Notes under the pieces: generated by a model
What the model saw: only the letters and a program-made list of their open reading frames with translations
The model's database searches: none
Told to the model about the DNA's origin: nothing
Made by a program: the position numbers and the translations under genes
DNA from: Shewanella electrica
GTDB lineage: Bacteria; Pseudomonadota; Gammaproteobacteria; Enterobacterales; Shewanellaceae
NCBI RefSeq assembly: GCF_022321485.1
Contig: NZ_JAKOGG010000004.1
Coordinates: 238,156-302,155 of the forward strand
Direction of reading: 5' to 3'
Length of the DNA: 64,000 bases
Shown here: positions 19,434-28,623 of the stretch, one piece after another
Position numbering within the stretch: the stretch's first letter is position 1
Layout of the letters: each line of letters opens with the position of its first letter

Positions 19434-20387
19434 TTAAGCGAGTTTCGCGGTCAGCATGGTTTCCAGTTTGCCTTGGTCGATAGCAAAGTTACGGATACCT
19501 TCAGCCAGTTTTTCTACTGCCATTGCGTCTTCGTTAAATTCCCAACGGAATTGCGCTTCGGTCAGCGGTGCTGGTGCTGCTTCAACATCTGTAGTCGCAA
19601 TCAGTTTAGTTTCGATAACGGTATCGGCGTTTGCCAACTCTTCGAGCAGGTTCGGGCCAATCGTCAGACGGTCACAACCGGCCAGTTCGATGATTTCGCC
19701 AGTGTTACGGAAACTGGCACCCATCACTACGGTTTTGTAGCCATGTTTCTTGTAGTAGTTGTAGATGCTAGTCACTGATACTACGCCTGGGTCTTCGCTT
19801 GCAGTGTAATCTTTACCGGTGCTTTTTTTGTACCAGTCCAGAATACGGCCCACGAATGGAGAGATCAGGAATACGCCAGCTTCGGCACATGCACGGGCTT
19901 GGGCAAAGCTAAACAGCAGCGTCAGGTTACAGTTGATGCCTTCTGCTTCCAGCTCTTTGGCGGCACAGATGCCTTCCCAAGTTGAAGCCAGTTTGATCAG
20001 GATGCGAGATTTATCGATACCCGCGTCGCTATAGAGTTTGATCAGTTTTTTGGCTTTTGCGATGGATGCTTCTTTGTCAAAAGACAAACGCGCATCCACT
20101 TCAGTAGAGATGCGGCCAGGAACGATTTTCAGAATTTCCAAACCGATGTTGACTGCCAGTTTATCGCCAGCATCTTCCAGTTGTTGAGCGGCATCGCTGC
20201 TTTGAGCTTTCGCCCAAGTAACGGCTTCATCAATCAGTGCGGCATATTCAGGGATTTGTGATGCTTTCAGAATCAACGATGGGTTGGTTGTAGCATCTTC
20301 AGGTTGGTAACGCTTGATTGCTTCGATATCACCGGTGTCGGCAACAATAGTCGTAACTGATTTTAATTGCGCTAAGGTATTGGCCAT
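19434..20387 (-). CDS. tal: Transaldolase
   Basis: The 317-residue TIM-barrel enzyme is of the TalB type. The Schiff-base Lys lies in [12 protein letters not shown] (about residue 132), and the conserved [12 protein letters not shown] and [11 protein letters not shown] segments are present. It exchanges a dihydroxyacetone unit between fructose-6-phosphate and erythrose-4-phosphate in the pentose phosphate pathway. It is the first gene of tal-pgi. About 250 bases upstream, including an A+T-rich stretch, hold its promoter. Confidence 0.97.
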   Translation of the reverse strand: MANTLAQLKSVTTIVADTGDIEAIKRYQPEDATTNPSLILKASQIPEYAALIDEAVTWAKAQSSDAAQQLEDAGDKLAVNIGLEILKIVPGRISTEVDARLSFDKEASIAKAKKLIKLYSDAGIDKSRILIKLASTWEGICAAKELEAEGINCNLTLLFSFAQARACAEAGVFLISPFVGRILDWYKKSTGKDYTASEDPGVVSVTSIYNYYKKHGYKTVVMGASFRNTGEIIELAGCDRLTIGPNLLEELANADTVIETKLIATTDVEAAPAPLTEAQFRWEFNEDAMAVEKLAEGIRNFAIDQGKLETMLTAKLA

Positions 20388-20596
20388 GGATAACTTCCTT
20401 TAGATAAGCTGTCATTAATGCTGCTTTTCAGACTGGCTATTAGACGCTAAATTGTATTACTTTTTCAATTCGTCAATGAAAAAAAATTACAATTGTGGCT
20501 GAAATCAACCAACAAAAAGCAGGTTACTGCGGCAAATTTGATGTGATCAGTGTACTGATTTTGCCTGCTGAATACTAATCGCGTATGACAAAAAGA

Positions 20597-20623
20597 AAAA
20601 AGCCGCTGGAAGCAGCGGCTTTG
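20597..20623 (-). terminator. Terminator after the OmpA-family gene
   Basis: The arms AAAGCCGCT and CAGCGGCTTT form a short-loop hairpin; read on the minus strand it ends in a T-run. It closes the OmpA-family transcript. Confidence 0.88.
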
Positions 20624-20638
20624 GTAAACAAGTAACAA

Positions 20639-21757
20639 TTATTTCAGCAGTGGCTGTTTTTCTTTGAACACTGCTTTCGCCACGATACGACGGTTGGCGG
20701 CGTTGGCTTCAGCAGATGAACCTTGGATCACTGGTTCAGTTTCGCCATAACCTTTAGAGGTGATGCGGTTAGCATCGATGCCATATTTTTCAACCAGCAT
20801 TTTCGCTACGACATCAGCACGTTTTTGTGAAATCCACATGTTGTAATCTTCTTTACCTGGTAGAGAAGCATGACCAGCGATTTCTACTTGTGCTTTTGGA
20901 TATTTGCTGAGGAATTTAGCGGCTTTTTCGATTTCACCCAAAGTGTCAGGTTTGAGCACTGTAGAGTTATTATCGAATTGCACTTCAATCTTCAGGTCAT
21001 CCAGTTTATCGATGTAGATAGTACAACCCTGAGCATCGACTTTGTGATCGATAGGGGTATTTGGACATTGGTCGATATCATCCGTTACACCATCGTTATC
21101 TGAATCCACCGGTGCCGCTGCAACAACAGCAGGGGCTGCCGCTGCTACTGGTGCCGCTGGGCCATTAAAGCGATAGCTCAGGGTCAAGCCCCAGTAGTTG
21201 CTGTCCATATCAAGATTAGCGAAACGCGTTTCATCAATATCTTCATAACGGCGGTATTTAGCCGACAGCTGCAGATTCTTGGTGATGTCGTAACCGATAC
21301 CAACACCATAGTATGGTGATACACTCTGGTGATAGAAGTCTGACTCACCATGGTTTACGTTGTTATGGTTGGTGAATACATAGCCACCAACTTCGGCATT
21401 TAAGCTCCAGTTATAACGTAGCGGCCATGTGCCCACAACGCCAAGCGTACCGCCTTTGACGTCGATATCATTGTGGTTGTTGTTGTAGTCAACCCAATCG
21501 GCATTACCTAAATCACGATAACCGATTTCGACTGCGATATATTCGTTAAACGAGTAGCCGGAAAAGAATTCCCATGCGAATGGATCGTCACTGCCACAGG
21601 TCATCATGACACTGCTTTCGCAGTTAGGTCCGTAGTTGTTTTGACCGGCACCGATACCTACATACCACGGGCTCAGCGGTTGGTCATCAGCAGCAGAAGC
21701 AGCAAAGGCAGCAGGCAGTGCTGCAAGAACTAACAGGTGGGTTAATTTCAATTTCAT
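20639..21757 (-). CDS. OmpA-family outer membrane protein
   Basis: The 372-residue protein has a Sec signal peptide ending at AASA. An eight-stranded OmpA-like beta-barrel follows, with alternating aromatic residues and SPYYGVGIGYDITKNLQLSAKYRRY. Next come an Ala/Pro-rich hinge, a TSP3-like calcium motif (DSDNDGVTDDIDQCP), and a C-terminal OmpA peptidoglycan-binding domain with AGHAS and ISQKRADVV. The start is the third of three consecutive ATG codons (21757), which gives a seven-base spacing from GGAG. An in-frame upstream extension lacks a signal peptide. It should link the outer membrane to peptidoglycan. Confidence 0.93.
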   Translation of the reverse strand: MKLKLTHLLVLAALPAAFAASAADDQPLSPWYVGIGAGQNNYGPNCESSVMMTCGSDDPFAWEFFSGYSFNEYIAVEIGYRDLGNADWVDYNNNHNDIDVKGGTLGVVGTWPLRYNWSLNAEVGGYVFTNHNNVNHGESDFYHQSVSPYYGVGIGYDITKNLQLSAKYRRYEDIDETRFANLDMDSNYWGLTLSYRFNGPAAPVAAAAPAVVAAAPVDSDNDGVTDDIDQCPNTPIDHKVDAQGCTIYIDKLDDLKIEVQFDNNSTVLKPDTLGEIEKAAKFLSKYPKAQVEIAGHASLPGKEDYNMWISQKRADVVAKMLVEKYGIDANRITSKGYGETEPVIQGSSAEANAANRRIVAKAVFKEKQPLLK

Positions 21758-21941
21758 CATCATTCTCCAAATCCTTGAAAAATATATTGCTTGGTTGTTT
21801 TGCGTAGCGCACGCCCCAACAGAGTTTTTATATATTGGCATTACAACGGCCTTATTATTGGCGGTCCAAGCTGAATTACCGTTGAACCACACTTATATTT
21901 TAATATGTTAGGACGATTTAGATTTTTTTCCTGTTTTTGCA

Positions 21942-21972
21942 TAAAAAAAGAGCCACTTTTTAGTGGCTCTTT
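21942..21972 (-). terminator. Terminator after phosphoketolase gene
   Basis: AAAGAGCCACT and AGTGGCTCTTT form a near-perfect hairpin with a four-base T loop; the minus-strand reading ends in a run of T. It ends the phosphoketolase transcript. Confidence 0.9.
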
Positions 21973-21999
21973 GGTTTGGATCGGATATTTAACTAGAAA

Positions 22000-24366
22000 T
22001 TAACGTTTCCATTCCCAGTTTTCGATATATTCTGGGTCGACACCGTTGGCTTTGATGTAGTTCTTATGGTCAACCAAACGTTGCAACATATCGGTGGTAA
22101 TGCGTGAGTGTGTAGTCTCATCAATCACACCTTGTTGGAACAGTTTGTAGGCCATGTCGATAACCAAGTGGTAGCGAGAAGTGCCGTTACGTACACCCAT
22201 ATCGAATGGAGTGGTGGTTGAACCTTCCTCTTCGTAACCTTTAATGCGGAAACGATGTGCGCCTTTATAATCAAACACCAGTTTTTTGATGGTGTTTGGA
22301 TACCCGTGATAGTTAAATACCACACCTTTATCGGCAGTGAAGATATCGTCCAGCAACCAAGGTTTAGACGAGAACTCTAAGCTACCTAAGCCGTTAGCGT
22401 TCAATTCAGTAACGCTGACAAAACGTACTTTCACGCGTGGCAACTGCTCACGAATTAAAGTCAGTGCTGCCATGGCTTCTTGTGTGGCGTAGTCACCACA
22501 ACCCGCCAGTACTACATCTGGGTTTTCATCGGAAGCAAAGTCCCAAATCATCACGCCGTCTTCAGCTTGTTTGCGTGCTTCTTCCAAGCTTAACCATTGT
22601 GGCAACTCTTTCTTACCAGCGACCAGAATGTTCAACTTGTCACGACCAGCGAACGCTTTTTCGGTGTACACCAGTGTCGAGTTAGCATCTGCTGGCAGAT
22701 AAGCCGATACGATCTCTGCATGTTTCTCAAGCATCGCACCCAAGAATGAAGGGTTTTGGTGTGAGTAACCGTTGTGGTCTTGGCGTTCCAACAGTGAAGA
22801 CAATACCACGTTGCAAGCTGGCACTGGCTTACGGAAGTGAATGCCTTGGCTTGCATGCACATATTTACAGTATTGGTCAGCCATTGATGCGATAACTTGT
22901 GAGAATGACTCATAAGTTGGGAACATGGCATGACGACCTGTCACTGTGTAGCCGTGCATCATACCGAACAGCAGGTTTTCAGACAGCAGTTCCAGTACGC
23001 GACCGTCACGGCTCATGTCTTCATCCCAGCTTTCGATTGGCCATTGCCATGCACGATCAGTGGCTTCAAATACGGCTTGCAGCTGGTTAGAGTAAGTTTC
23101 ATCAGGGCTGAAGATACGGATATTGCGTTCTTTCTCGTTCAGTTTGAACGCATCGCGCATCCATTGACCCATTTTCAGCATAGAGTAGCCGCGAGTACCA
23201 CGTACCACATCTGGACCATAAGCGAGTTTGGTCAGATCAGGGTTTTTCACCGCTTGTACCACTTCGCCACCGTAGCTTAGGCGTTGCTGGCCGCAGCACA
23301 GTTCACTTGGTGGAATTAAGCTTTGGATCTCTGCATCAAAGATTAACTCACCGCTGTCGCTAACAGAGTACAGTTCATGGAATTTGTAGCTATCTAACCA
23401 GTCGTTCAATGCTTTCAGATGACGTTCATCAGTGGCGCATTTGTTGACGATAACTTGGTGCGAGTCGCAGTTGCCTTCCAGTTTTTTGCCATCAAATTCA
23501 GGCACACCGGTCCAGCCTTTGGCGGTTCTCATCAGGATCACTGGCCAACGTGGTTTACATACGTCATCGCCACTACGAGCAATACGTTGGATTTCGTTGA
23601 TCATGTCGTACGCTTTGTCCATGGCGTTGGTCATTTGTACGTACACGTCTTCAGGCAGGTTGCTATCAACATAGATAGGGTAGTAACCCAAACCGGTGAA
23701 TTCCGCTTCCAGCTCTTCACGGTCCATACGACCCATGCGAGTTGGGCCAGAAATCTTGTAACCGTTAATATGAACGATTGGCAGAATGGCACCGTTGTTT
23801 TTTGGTGATACCAGACGGTTAGCATACCAAGAGGCGGCTAAAGGACCGGTTTCTGATTCGCCGTCACCGACTAATACGGTGGCAATCAAATCAGGATTAT
23901 CCAACACCGCACCCCAAGCGACGGATAATGAGTAACCCAATTCACCACCTTCCAAAATCTGTCCAGGAGCTTCTGGGTTGGCGTGTGATGGGTAACCATA
24001 AGCGGCAGAGAATTTACGGCAGATATCTGAAATACCGTCTTCGTTATATGGAATGATTTCTGGGTAGTAATGGCTCAGAGAACCTTCCATAAACAGGTTA
24101 GCTTGTACTGCAGGGAAGCCGTGGCCTGGACCTACAAGATACAAGAATTGACGGTTGTGCTTGGTAATCAAACGGTTTACGTTGGCATAAACAAAGTTAA
24201 TGCCCGGGCAAGTACCCCAGTGACCCAGCAAACGTGGCTTGATGTCGCCGTGCTGTAGGGGACGTTTGAAAAGCACATTGTTTTTCAGGTAGATTTGTGA
24301 AGTCGCCAAAAAGTTTGTGGCCCGTACATACTTTTTCAGCGCAGCGATTTCTTGCTGTTGGGTCAT
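22000..24366 (-). CDS. xfp: Xylulose-5-P / fructose-6-P phosphoketolase
   Basis: The 788-residue TPP enzyme cleaves xylulose-5-phosphate, and often fructose-6-phosphate, with phosphate to give acetyl phosphate. Phosphoketolase hallmarks are LLGHWGTCPGINFVYAN, GPGHGFPAVQANLF, the TPP-binding GDGESETGPLAASW, and GYSHQNPSF. I use ATG 24366, six bases after GAGG; a GTG four codons upstream is also in frame. It stands alone, divergent from the AGCS symporter gene. Fructose-6-phosphate is shared with the neighbouring pgi and tal, so the three form a node. Substrate preference cannot be read from the sequence. Confidence 0.95.
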   Translation of the reverse strand: MTQQQEIAALKKYVRATNFLATSQIYLKNNVLFKRPLQHGDIKPRLLGHWGTCPGINFVYANVNRLITKHNRQFLYLVGPGHGFPAVQANLFMEGSLSHYYPEIIPYNEDGISDICRKFSAAYGYPSHANPEAPGQILEGGELGYSLSVAWGAVLDNPDLIATVLVGDGESETGPLAASWYANRLVSPKNNGAILPIVHINGYKISGPTRMGRMDREELEAEFTGLGYYPIYVDSNLPEDVYVQMTNAMDKAYDMINEIQRIARSGDDVCKPRWPVILMRTAKGWTGVPEFDGKKLEGNCDSHQVIVNKCATDERHLKALNDWLDSYKFHELYSVSDSGELIFDAEIQSLIPPSELCCGQQRLSYGGEVVQAVKNPDLTKLAYGPDVVRGTRGYSMLKMGQWMRDAFKLNEKERNIRIFSPDETYSNQLQAVFEATDRAWQWPIESWDEDMSRDGRVLELLSENLLFGMMHGYTVTGRHAMFPTYESFSQVIASMADQYCKYVHASQGIHFRKPVPACNVVLSSLLERQDHNGYSHQNPSFLGAMLEKHAEIVSAYLPADANSTLVYTEKAFAGRDKLNILVAGKKELPQWLSLEEARKQAEDGVMIWDFASDENPDVVLAGCGDYATQEAMAALTLIREQLPRVKVRFVSVTELNANGLGSLEFSSKPWLLDDIFTADKGVVFNYHGYPNTIKKLVFDYKGAHRFRIKGYEEEGSTTTPFDMGVRNGTSRYHLVIDMAYKLFQQGVIDETTHSRITTDMLQRLVDHKNYIKANGVDPEYIENWEWKR

Positions 24367-24578
24367 AAGATGCCTCACTTGAGCAAATACCAGTTAATTT
24401 GTATGACATAACTATATTTGTAGTTAAATTACAAAAATGTGGTCGAAATCAGGTTTCTGGAAGTTAGTTTGGTTTGTGGGCAGCTAGTTTGGCGATGAGG
24501 TTGAATAAAAATAGTTTTTAATCAATTAGTTAATAATTAATAAAAACATAAAATCATTTGTAGTATAAATGCATGTTA

Positions 24579-24594
24579 TGTGAGATTGATCTCA
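24579..24594. promoter_or_regulatory. Candidate CRP site
   Basis: TGTGAGATTGATCTCA matches the CRP pattern TGTGA-N6-TCACA at nine of ten fixed positions. It is flanked by A+T-rich DNA and could act on the phosphoketolase gene, the symporter gene or both. Confidence 0.5.
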
Positions 24595-24706
24595 TAGAAT
24601 AAAGTATTGATAACAATTGACGCTGGACAAAATTTGTTCCAATGTCGTGAAAACGTAACATACTTTCAGAATTTACTGCTACGCAAACTTACTTTATCAC
24701 TAGGAT

Positions 24707-24741
24707 AAGATGTCGAATGGTCGATTCGCGGACATCTTTTT
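24707..24741 (+). promoter_or_regulatory. Terminator-like leader hairpin before the AGCS gene
   Basis: AAGATGTC pairs with GACATCTT, and GAAT pairs with ATTC inside. A run of five T follows at once. The hairpin ends about ten bases before the symporter start codon, in the same orientation. It may be an attenuator or a start-site-occluding structure, because no clear ribosome site is left between it and the ATG. Confidence 0.55.
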
Positions 24742-24750
24742 GGGTCGTTT

Positions 24751-26199
24751 ATGGTTGAAACCGTTGTTAAATTTCTCAACTCTCTCTTATGGGACCAGTT
24801 ACTTATTTACGCATTAGTCGGCGTAGGGGCCTACTTCACTATCAGTCTGTTGTTCATTCAAGTGACGCATTTTAAGCACTCAGCCAAAGTGATGCTGACT
24901 AGTCGGCAGGCGGATGATGCCGGGTTATCTTCATTTCAAGTATTTTGTACCAGCATGGCGGCGCGGGTCGGTGCGGGTAATATGGCTGGGGTTGCTGTAG
25001 CGATTGGTGCGGGTGGACCCGGCGCAATCTTCTGGATGTGGTTGATTGCCATGGTCGGTATGGCAACTGCGATGGTGGAATCAACGTTAGCCCAAGTTTA
25101 TAAGGTAAAAGACAGTGCTGGCCAATATCGTGGCGGCCCTGCCTATTATATGGAAAAAGGCCTTGGTCAGCGCTGGATGGGCGTGTTGTTTTCGGTATTC
25201 CTCATCATCTCTTTTGGACTGGTGTTCAATGCAGTGCAAGCCAATACCATTGCAGGCGCGGTTAATCAGGTGTTTGAAGTTTCACCTACCGCAATCGGTA
25301 TCGGCATGGTGTTGCTGAGTGCGCTGGTGATCAGCGGTGGATTGCGCAAAGTGGCGCGGGTTTCTGAGTTTGTGGTGCCGATAATGGCGCTGTTTTACAT
25401 TGCGATGGCGTTAATCATCGCGGTGATGAATTTTGATAAATTACCTGCGGTGTTTGCCCTCGTGATTAATAGCGCATTTGGTTGGCAAGAGGCCGTTGCC
25501 GGTGGTGTGGGTTATACCGTTGCGCAAGCCATGCAGTCCGGTGTCGCGCGTGGCTTGTTTTCCAACGAGGCCGGTATGGGCAGTGCCGCTAACGTCGCGG
25601 CCAGCGCGGCTCCGACGCCACCACACCCAGCTTCGCAAGGTTTTGTACAGATGGCCGGGGTGTTTATCGATACCTTGGTGATCTGTACTGCCACTGCGGC
25701 AATTATTCTATTATCCCATGACTGGCAAGCCAGCGACGATGGCATTGCCATGACCATCACCGCGCTGCAATTCCATGTCGGCGCTTGGGGCGGTTGGTTT
25801 GTTGCTGGTGCGATTTTGTTGTTTTGTTTTACTTCTATCATTGCCAATTACTCCTATGCCGAAAGCAATGTAATTTTCTTAATTGGCAATCGTCGCCCGG
25901 TTATTTGGGGTTTGCGGGTCTGTGTCCTCGCGATGGTGATGTTTGGTGCGTTAGCTAAAATCTCGCTCGTTTGGGATTTAGCTAATCTATCGATGGGATT
26001 GATGGCGTTGGTAAACATTCTGGCGCTGGTGTTGCTCTCAGGCGTGGCGTTTCGGGTGATTACCGATTACCGCGATCAGTTATCGGCGGGCAAGGTGCCA
26101 GAGTTTGATAAAACGCAGTTCCCCGATATCGCTAAGCAGATCGATGACCAAGTCTGGAACCTTGCTAACGAAGAAAGCCGTGCGGTGACTGAGCGTTAG
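24751..26199 (+). CDS. AGCS-family sodium:alanine/glycine symporter
   Basis: The 482-residue inner membrane protein has about ten hydrophobic segments and the AGCS family signature GVARGLFSNEAGMGSAANVAASA in the middle. It also has AARVGAGNMAGVAVAIGAGGPGAIFWMW near the N-terminus, a conserved substrate and sodium site region. It should import alanine or glycine with sodium. The C-terminal tail is soluble and charged. The gene is monocistronic, ended by a strong terminator. Alanine versus glycine cannot be decided from sequence alone. Confidence 0.93.
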   Translation: MVETVVKFLNSLLWDQLLIYALVGVGAYFTISLLFIQVTHFKHSAKVMLTSRQADDAGLSSFQVFCTSMAARVGAGNMAGVAVAIGAGGPGAIFWMWLIAMVGMATAMVESTLAQVYKVKDSAGQYRGGPAYYMEKGLGQRWMGVLFSVFLIISFGLVFNAVQANTIAGAVNQVFEVSPTAIGIGMVLLSALVISGGLRKVARVSEFVVPIMALFYIAMALIIAVMNFDKLPAVFALVINSAFGWQEAVAGGVGYTVAQAMQSGVARGLFSNEAGMGSAANVAASAAPTPPHPASQGFVQMAGVFIDTLVICTATAAIILLSHDWQASDDGIAMTITALQFHVGAWGGWFVAGAILLFCFTSIIANYSYAESNVIFLIGNRRPVIWGLRVCVLAMVMFGALAKISLVWDLANLSMGLMALVNILALVLLSGVAFRVITDYRDQLSAGKVPEFDKTQFPDIAKQIDDQVWNLANEESRAVTER

Positions 26200-26223
26200 C
26201 GAGTTAGTCGGTCAGCCTTATCG

Positions 26224-26257
26224 GAAAAACCACGTGCGCAATACGTGGTTTTTTTAT
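26224..26257 (+). terminator. Terminator after the AGCS gene
   Basis: AAAAACCACGT, a seven-base loop and ACGTGGTTTTTTT make a strong intrinsic terminator. Confidence 0.93.
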
Positions 26258-26303
26258 ATCAATCCCTTATCATTGCCGCAAAGTTATCGTGAAGGAATTG
26301 AAT

Positions 26304-27080
26304 ATGTTAATCCTGATTTCCCCCGCAAAGACCTTAGATTTTGAAACCCCAGCGCCTGTGGCGGAATATAGCCTTCCGATGTTTTTAGATGATAGCCAAG
26401 TGCTTATCGATGTCTGTCGCCAACTGACGCCAGTGCAAATCGCTAAGTTGATGAGTGTTAGCGATAAGATTGCGGGCTTAAATGCGGCGCGTTTTGCCTC
26501 GTGGCAACAACCATTCACGTTAGGGAATGCTAAACAGGCTTTGTTTGCCTTCAAAGGCGATGTTTATACCGGCTTGGATGCAGAGTCGCTCCCAGCAGCG
26601 CTGGTGCTACGTGCACAAAAACGGCTGCGCATGCTCTCCGGTTTGTATGGCTTATTGAAACCACTGGATTTGATGCAGCCTTACCGCTTGGAAATGGGCA
26701 CGCAGCTAGAAAACCCACGCGGCAAAAACCTGTATGAGTTTTGGGGCAGTGAGATCACTAATGCCATCAACCATGCTTTGCCGAAGGACGAGCCAGAGTT
26801 GATCGTCAACCTAGCATCGAATGAGTATTTTAAAGCGGTGAAACCTAAACTGCTCAATGGCAACTTGGTGGCGCCAGTGTTTAAAGACTGTAAAAACGGT
26901 CAGTACAAAATCATCAGCTTCTACGCCAAAAAAGCGCGCGGCATGATGGCGCGTTGGATCTTAGAGCATGACATCACCGATGCTGAACAGCTGAAACAGT
27001 TTGATGTGGCGGGTTATTACTATTCGGCGGAACAATCGACCCCGCAAGCGCCAGTGTTCCTGCGTGAAGAGCAAGTTTAA
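26304..27080 (+). CDS. yaaA: Peroxide stress protein YaaA (DUF328)
   Basis: The 258-residue protein begins [16 protein letters not shown] like E. coli YaaA and has the same length. It also has [31 protein letters not shown] and [13 protein letters not shown]. YaaA lowers intracellular iron and limits oxidative DNA damage under peroxide stress; the fold binds DNA. I chose ATG 26304, seven bases after AAGGA, rather than the GTG five codons upstream. No OxyR site was evident in the short upstream gap. Confidence 0.93.
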   Translation: MLILISPAKTLDFETPAPVAEYSLPMFLDDSQVLIDVCRQLTPVQIAKLMSVSDKIAGLNAARFASWQQPFTLGNAKQALFAFKGDVYTGLDAESLPAALVLRAQKRLRMLSGLYGLLKPLDLMQPYRLEMGTQLENPRGKNLYEFWGSEITNAINHALPKDEPELIVNLASNEYFKAVKPKLLNGNLVAPVFKDCKNGQYKIISFYAKKARGMMARWILEHDITDAEQLKQFDVAGYYYSAEQSTPQAPVFLREEQV

Positions 27081-27142
27081 GTGCCTCTGAGTCTGAAGCT
27101 AGCGCGAATCTACATTCTGTGTAAGGTTCGCGCATCGTTTAG

Positions 27143-27529
27143 CTAAGACACTATAGTAATTTGATCGGCACTTTGAATTGGCAACATCGCTTGCCCTTGA
27201 ATGCGCATCACCGCGCCGGCAATGTGCAGATGCTTACCTAATAAGCTGTTGGCTGGATTGATAATGCCACGCTCTTGCAATTGGGCGATGGCATTGGCGG
27301 ATAAACATAAGCGCAAGTTATCTTGGTGCTGCGCGTCTGACTGACTATCCAAATACACCACGCCATTGCTGTCGTGTTGGTCGCTACTGCTGCTGACCAC
27401 AAAATCGATATCCAAATTAGCCACGCCGACTTTGTTACTGGCGTCTTTGGCCGAGAGCCGTTGCCATGCACTGACGTCAATACAGCAACTTGCTAGAAAT
27501 AATGCCGCAATGATTAATTGAACCAACAT
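27143..27529 (-). CDS. Possible lipoprotein of unknown function
   Basis: The 128-residue protein has a hydrophobic N-terminus with a lipobox-like LASC near residue 15 (MLVQLIIAALFLASCC), so it is probably a lipoprotein; a plain secreted form is possible. The rest is a soluble domain of about 105 residues with VGVANLDIDFVV and LLGKHLHIAGAVMRIQG, suggesting beta strands. I do not recognise the family. The start is ATG 27529, five bases after AAGGAG. It is convergent with yaaA and stands alone. Confidence 0.7.
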   Translation of the reverse strand: MLVQLIIAALFLASCCIDVSAWQRLSAKDASNKVGVANLDIDFVVSSSSDQHDSNGVVYLDSQSDAQHQDNLRLCLSANAIAQLQERGIINPANSLLGKHLHIAGAVMRIQGQAMLPIQSADQITIVS

Positions 27530-27909
27530 ATCCACTCCTTGTTACTGTTTCGTTTTTTTAATTGCCGCATTATTTTTGAACGATTTTACCGCTGACGTCT
27601 ATGAGTTTATGGTATGGCGTACTAAAAAGGCGTGGTAATGCTGTTGGTAGCAAGCGGTTACGCTGAGCATCAGGCGAATTTGTGTTAATCATGCCATTTA
27701 TACTTATGGTCGCTTCAGTTACGCTAAGCTCGCTCGTTAGGTTAGTACACGCTAAAGAATTCGCATAACTATCATATGTATGATGGTGTTATTATGGCGT
27801 CATAATATTAGCAACGGATGGCTTTTAGCGGCGTAGCATCACGTTCGCAGCCCCAGATAATTACAGCATCGCTCGGCCCTACACCGACGCGATGGCGGAG
27901 AATTCCCCC
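27530..27909. other. 380-base intergenic region with short repeats
   Basis: No gene is seen. There are two near-copies of GTTACGCTRAGC (around 27,659 and 27,719). Two A+T-rich inverted repeats follow: ATCATATGTATGAT near 27,770-27,783 and ATTATG-GCGT-CATAAT at 27,791-27,806. The latter lie where the promoter of the YqgA-like gene is expected. Confidence 0.5.
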
Positions 27910-28623
27910 ATGATTGGTCCTATCGTTAATAGCGTGGCTATTATTGCTGGCGCATTTTGCGGCGCGGCATTAGCCCGATATATTCCTAAACGGCTACAAA
28001 CTGGCTTACCACCGACGTTCGCACTCGCATCTATCGCCATTGGCGTCAACATGTTGGTAAAAGGGCACACTGTGCCAGTGGTGGTGTTATCGTTGATTTT
28101 CGGCACCGCCATTGGTGAACTGTGTTATTTCGAACGTTCTGTGTCTAACGGCGCCACCTTTATTCAACGTAAACTCGATCGCTTTATTCCCTTACCTCGT
28201 GGCTTAACTCAAGAGGAGTTCGCTAAGCAATTTACTGCGTTAATCGTAGTATTTGGCGCCAGCGGTTTAGGGGTTATCGGGGCAATGACTGAAGGCATGA
28301 ACGGCGACTATCAGTTGCTGTTAGTGAAGGCGGTGATGGATTTTCTTACTGCGAGTATTTTTGCTATCGGCCTTGGTGCAGGTATCGGTTTAACAGCGGT
28401 GGTGCAATTTTCAGTACAAGCGGCACTGTTTTTCCTCGCTAAACCAATCATGCCATTGATGGACGATATCGTGTTCGGCGACTTTTCTGCGGTAGGCGGC
28501 ATTATCATGGTGGCGGTCGGACTGCGTATTGCCAAGATCATGAACTTCTCGGTAGTTAACTTCCTACCCGCGCTGTTTTTGGTACTGCCAATCTCCTACC
28601 TATGGCGTCATTTCTTCGGCTAA
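27910..28623 (+). CDS. yqgA: DUF554 membrane protein, YqgA-like
   Basis: The 237-residue protein has about six to seven hydrophobic helices and resembles E. coli YqgA (DUF554). It opens MIGPIVNSVAIIAGAFCGAAL and later has GTAIGELCYFE and VFGASGLGVIGAMTEGMNGD. The family is of unknown function and may be a transporter. ATG 27910 is preferred because it gives the family start and has GGCGGAG upstream; an ATG six codons earlier overlaps that ribosome site. Its stop overlaps the convergent acetyltransferase stop by four bases. Confidence 0.88.
   Translation: MIGPIVNSVAIIAGAFCGAALARYIPKRLQTGLPPTFALASIAIGVNMLVKGHTVPVVVLSLIFGTAIGELCYFERSVSNGATFIQRKLDRFIPLPRGLTQEEFAKQFTALIVVFGASGLGVIGAMTEGMNGDYQLLLVKAVMDFLTASIFAIGLGAGIGLTAVVQFSVQAALFFLAKPIMPLMDDIVFGDFSAVGGIIMVAVGLRIAKIMNFSVVNFLPALFLVLPISYLWRHFFG

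Larger units (their letters stand above)
24367..24750. other. 384-base divergent regulatory region, phosphoketolase/AGCS symporter
   Basis: There is no gene here. The part next to the phosphoketolase gene is strongly A+T-rich (about 24,500-24,570) and suits promoters on both strands. It holds one CRP-like site and one terminator-like leader hairpin, both listed separately. I saw no glycine-riboswitch core. Confidence 0.7.

Noticed and set aside
20639-21892. Upstream-extended start of the OmpA-family gene
   Set aside because: The added 45 residues would bury the signal peptide, whereas the third ATG at 21757 has a properly spaced GGAG.
24367-24750. Glycine riboswitch upstream of the AGCS symporter gene
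   Set aside because: Such genes often have one, but I found none of the conserved glycine aptamer blocks, only a simple hairpin.
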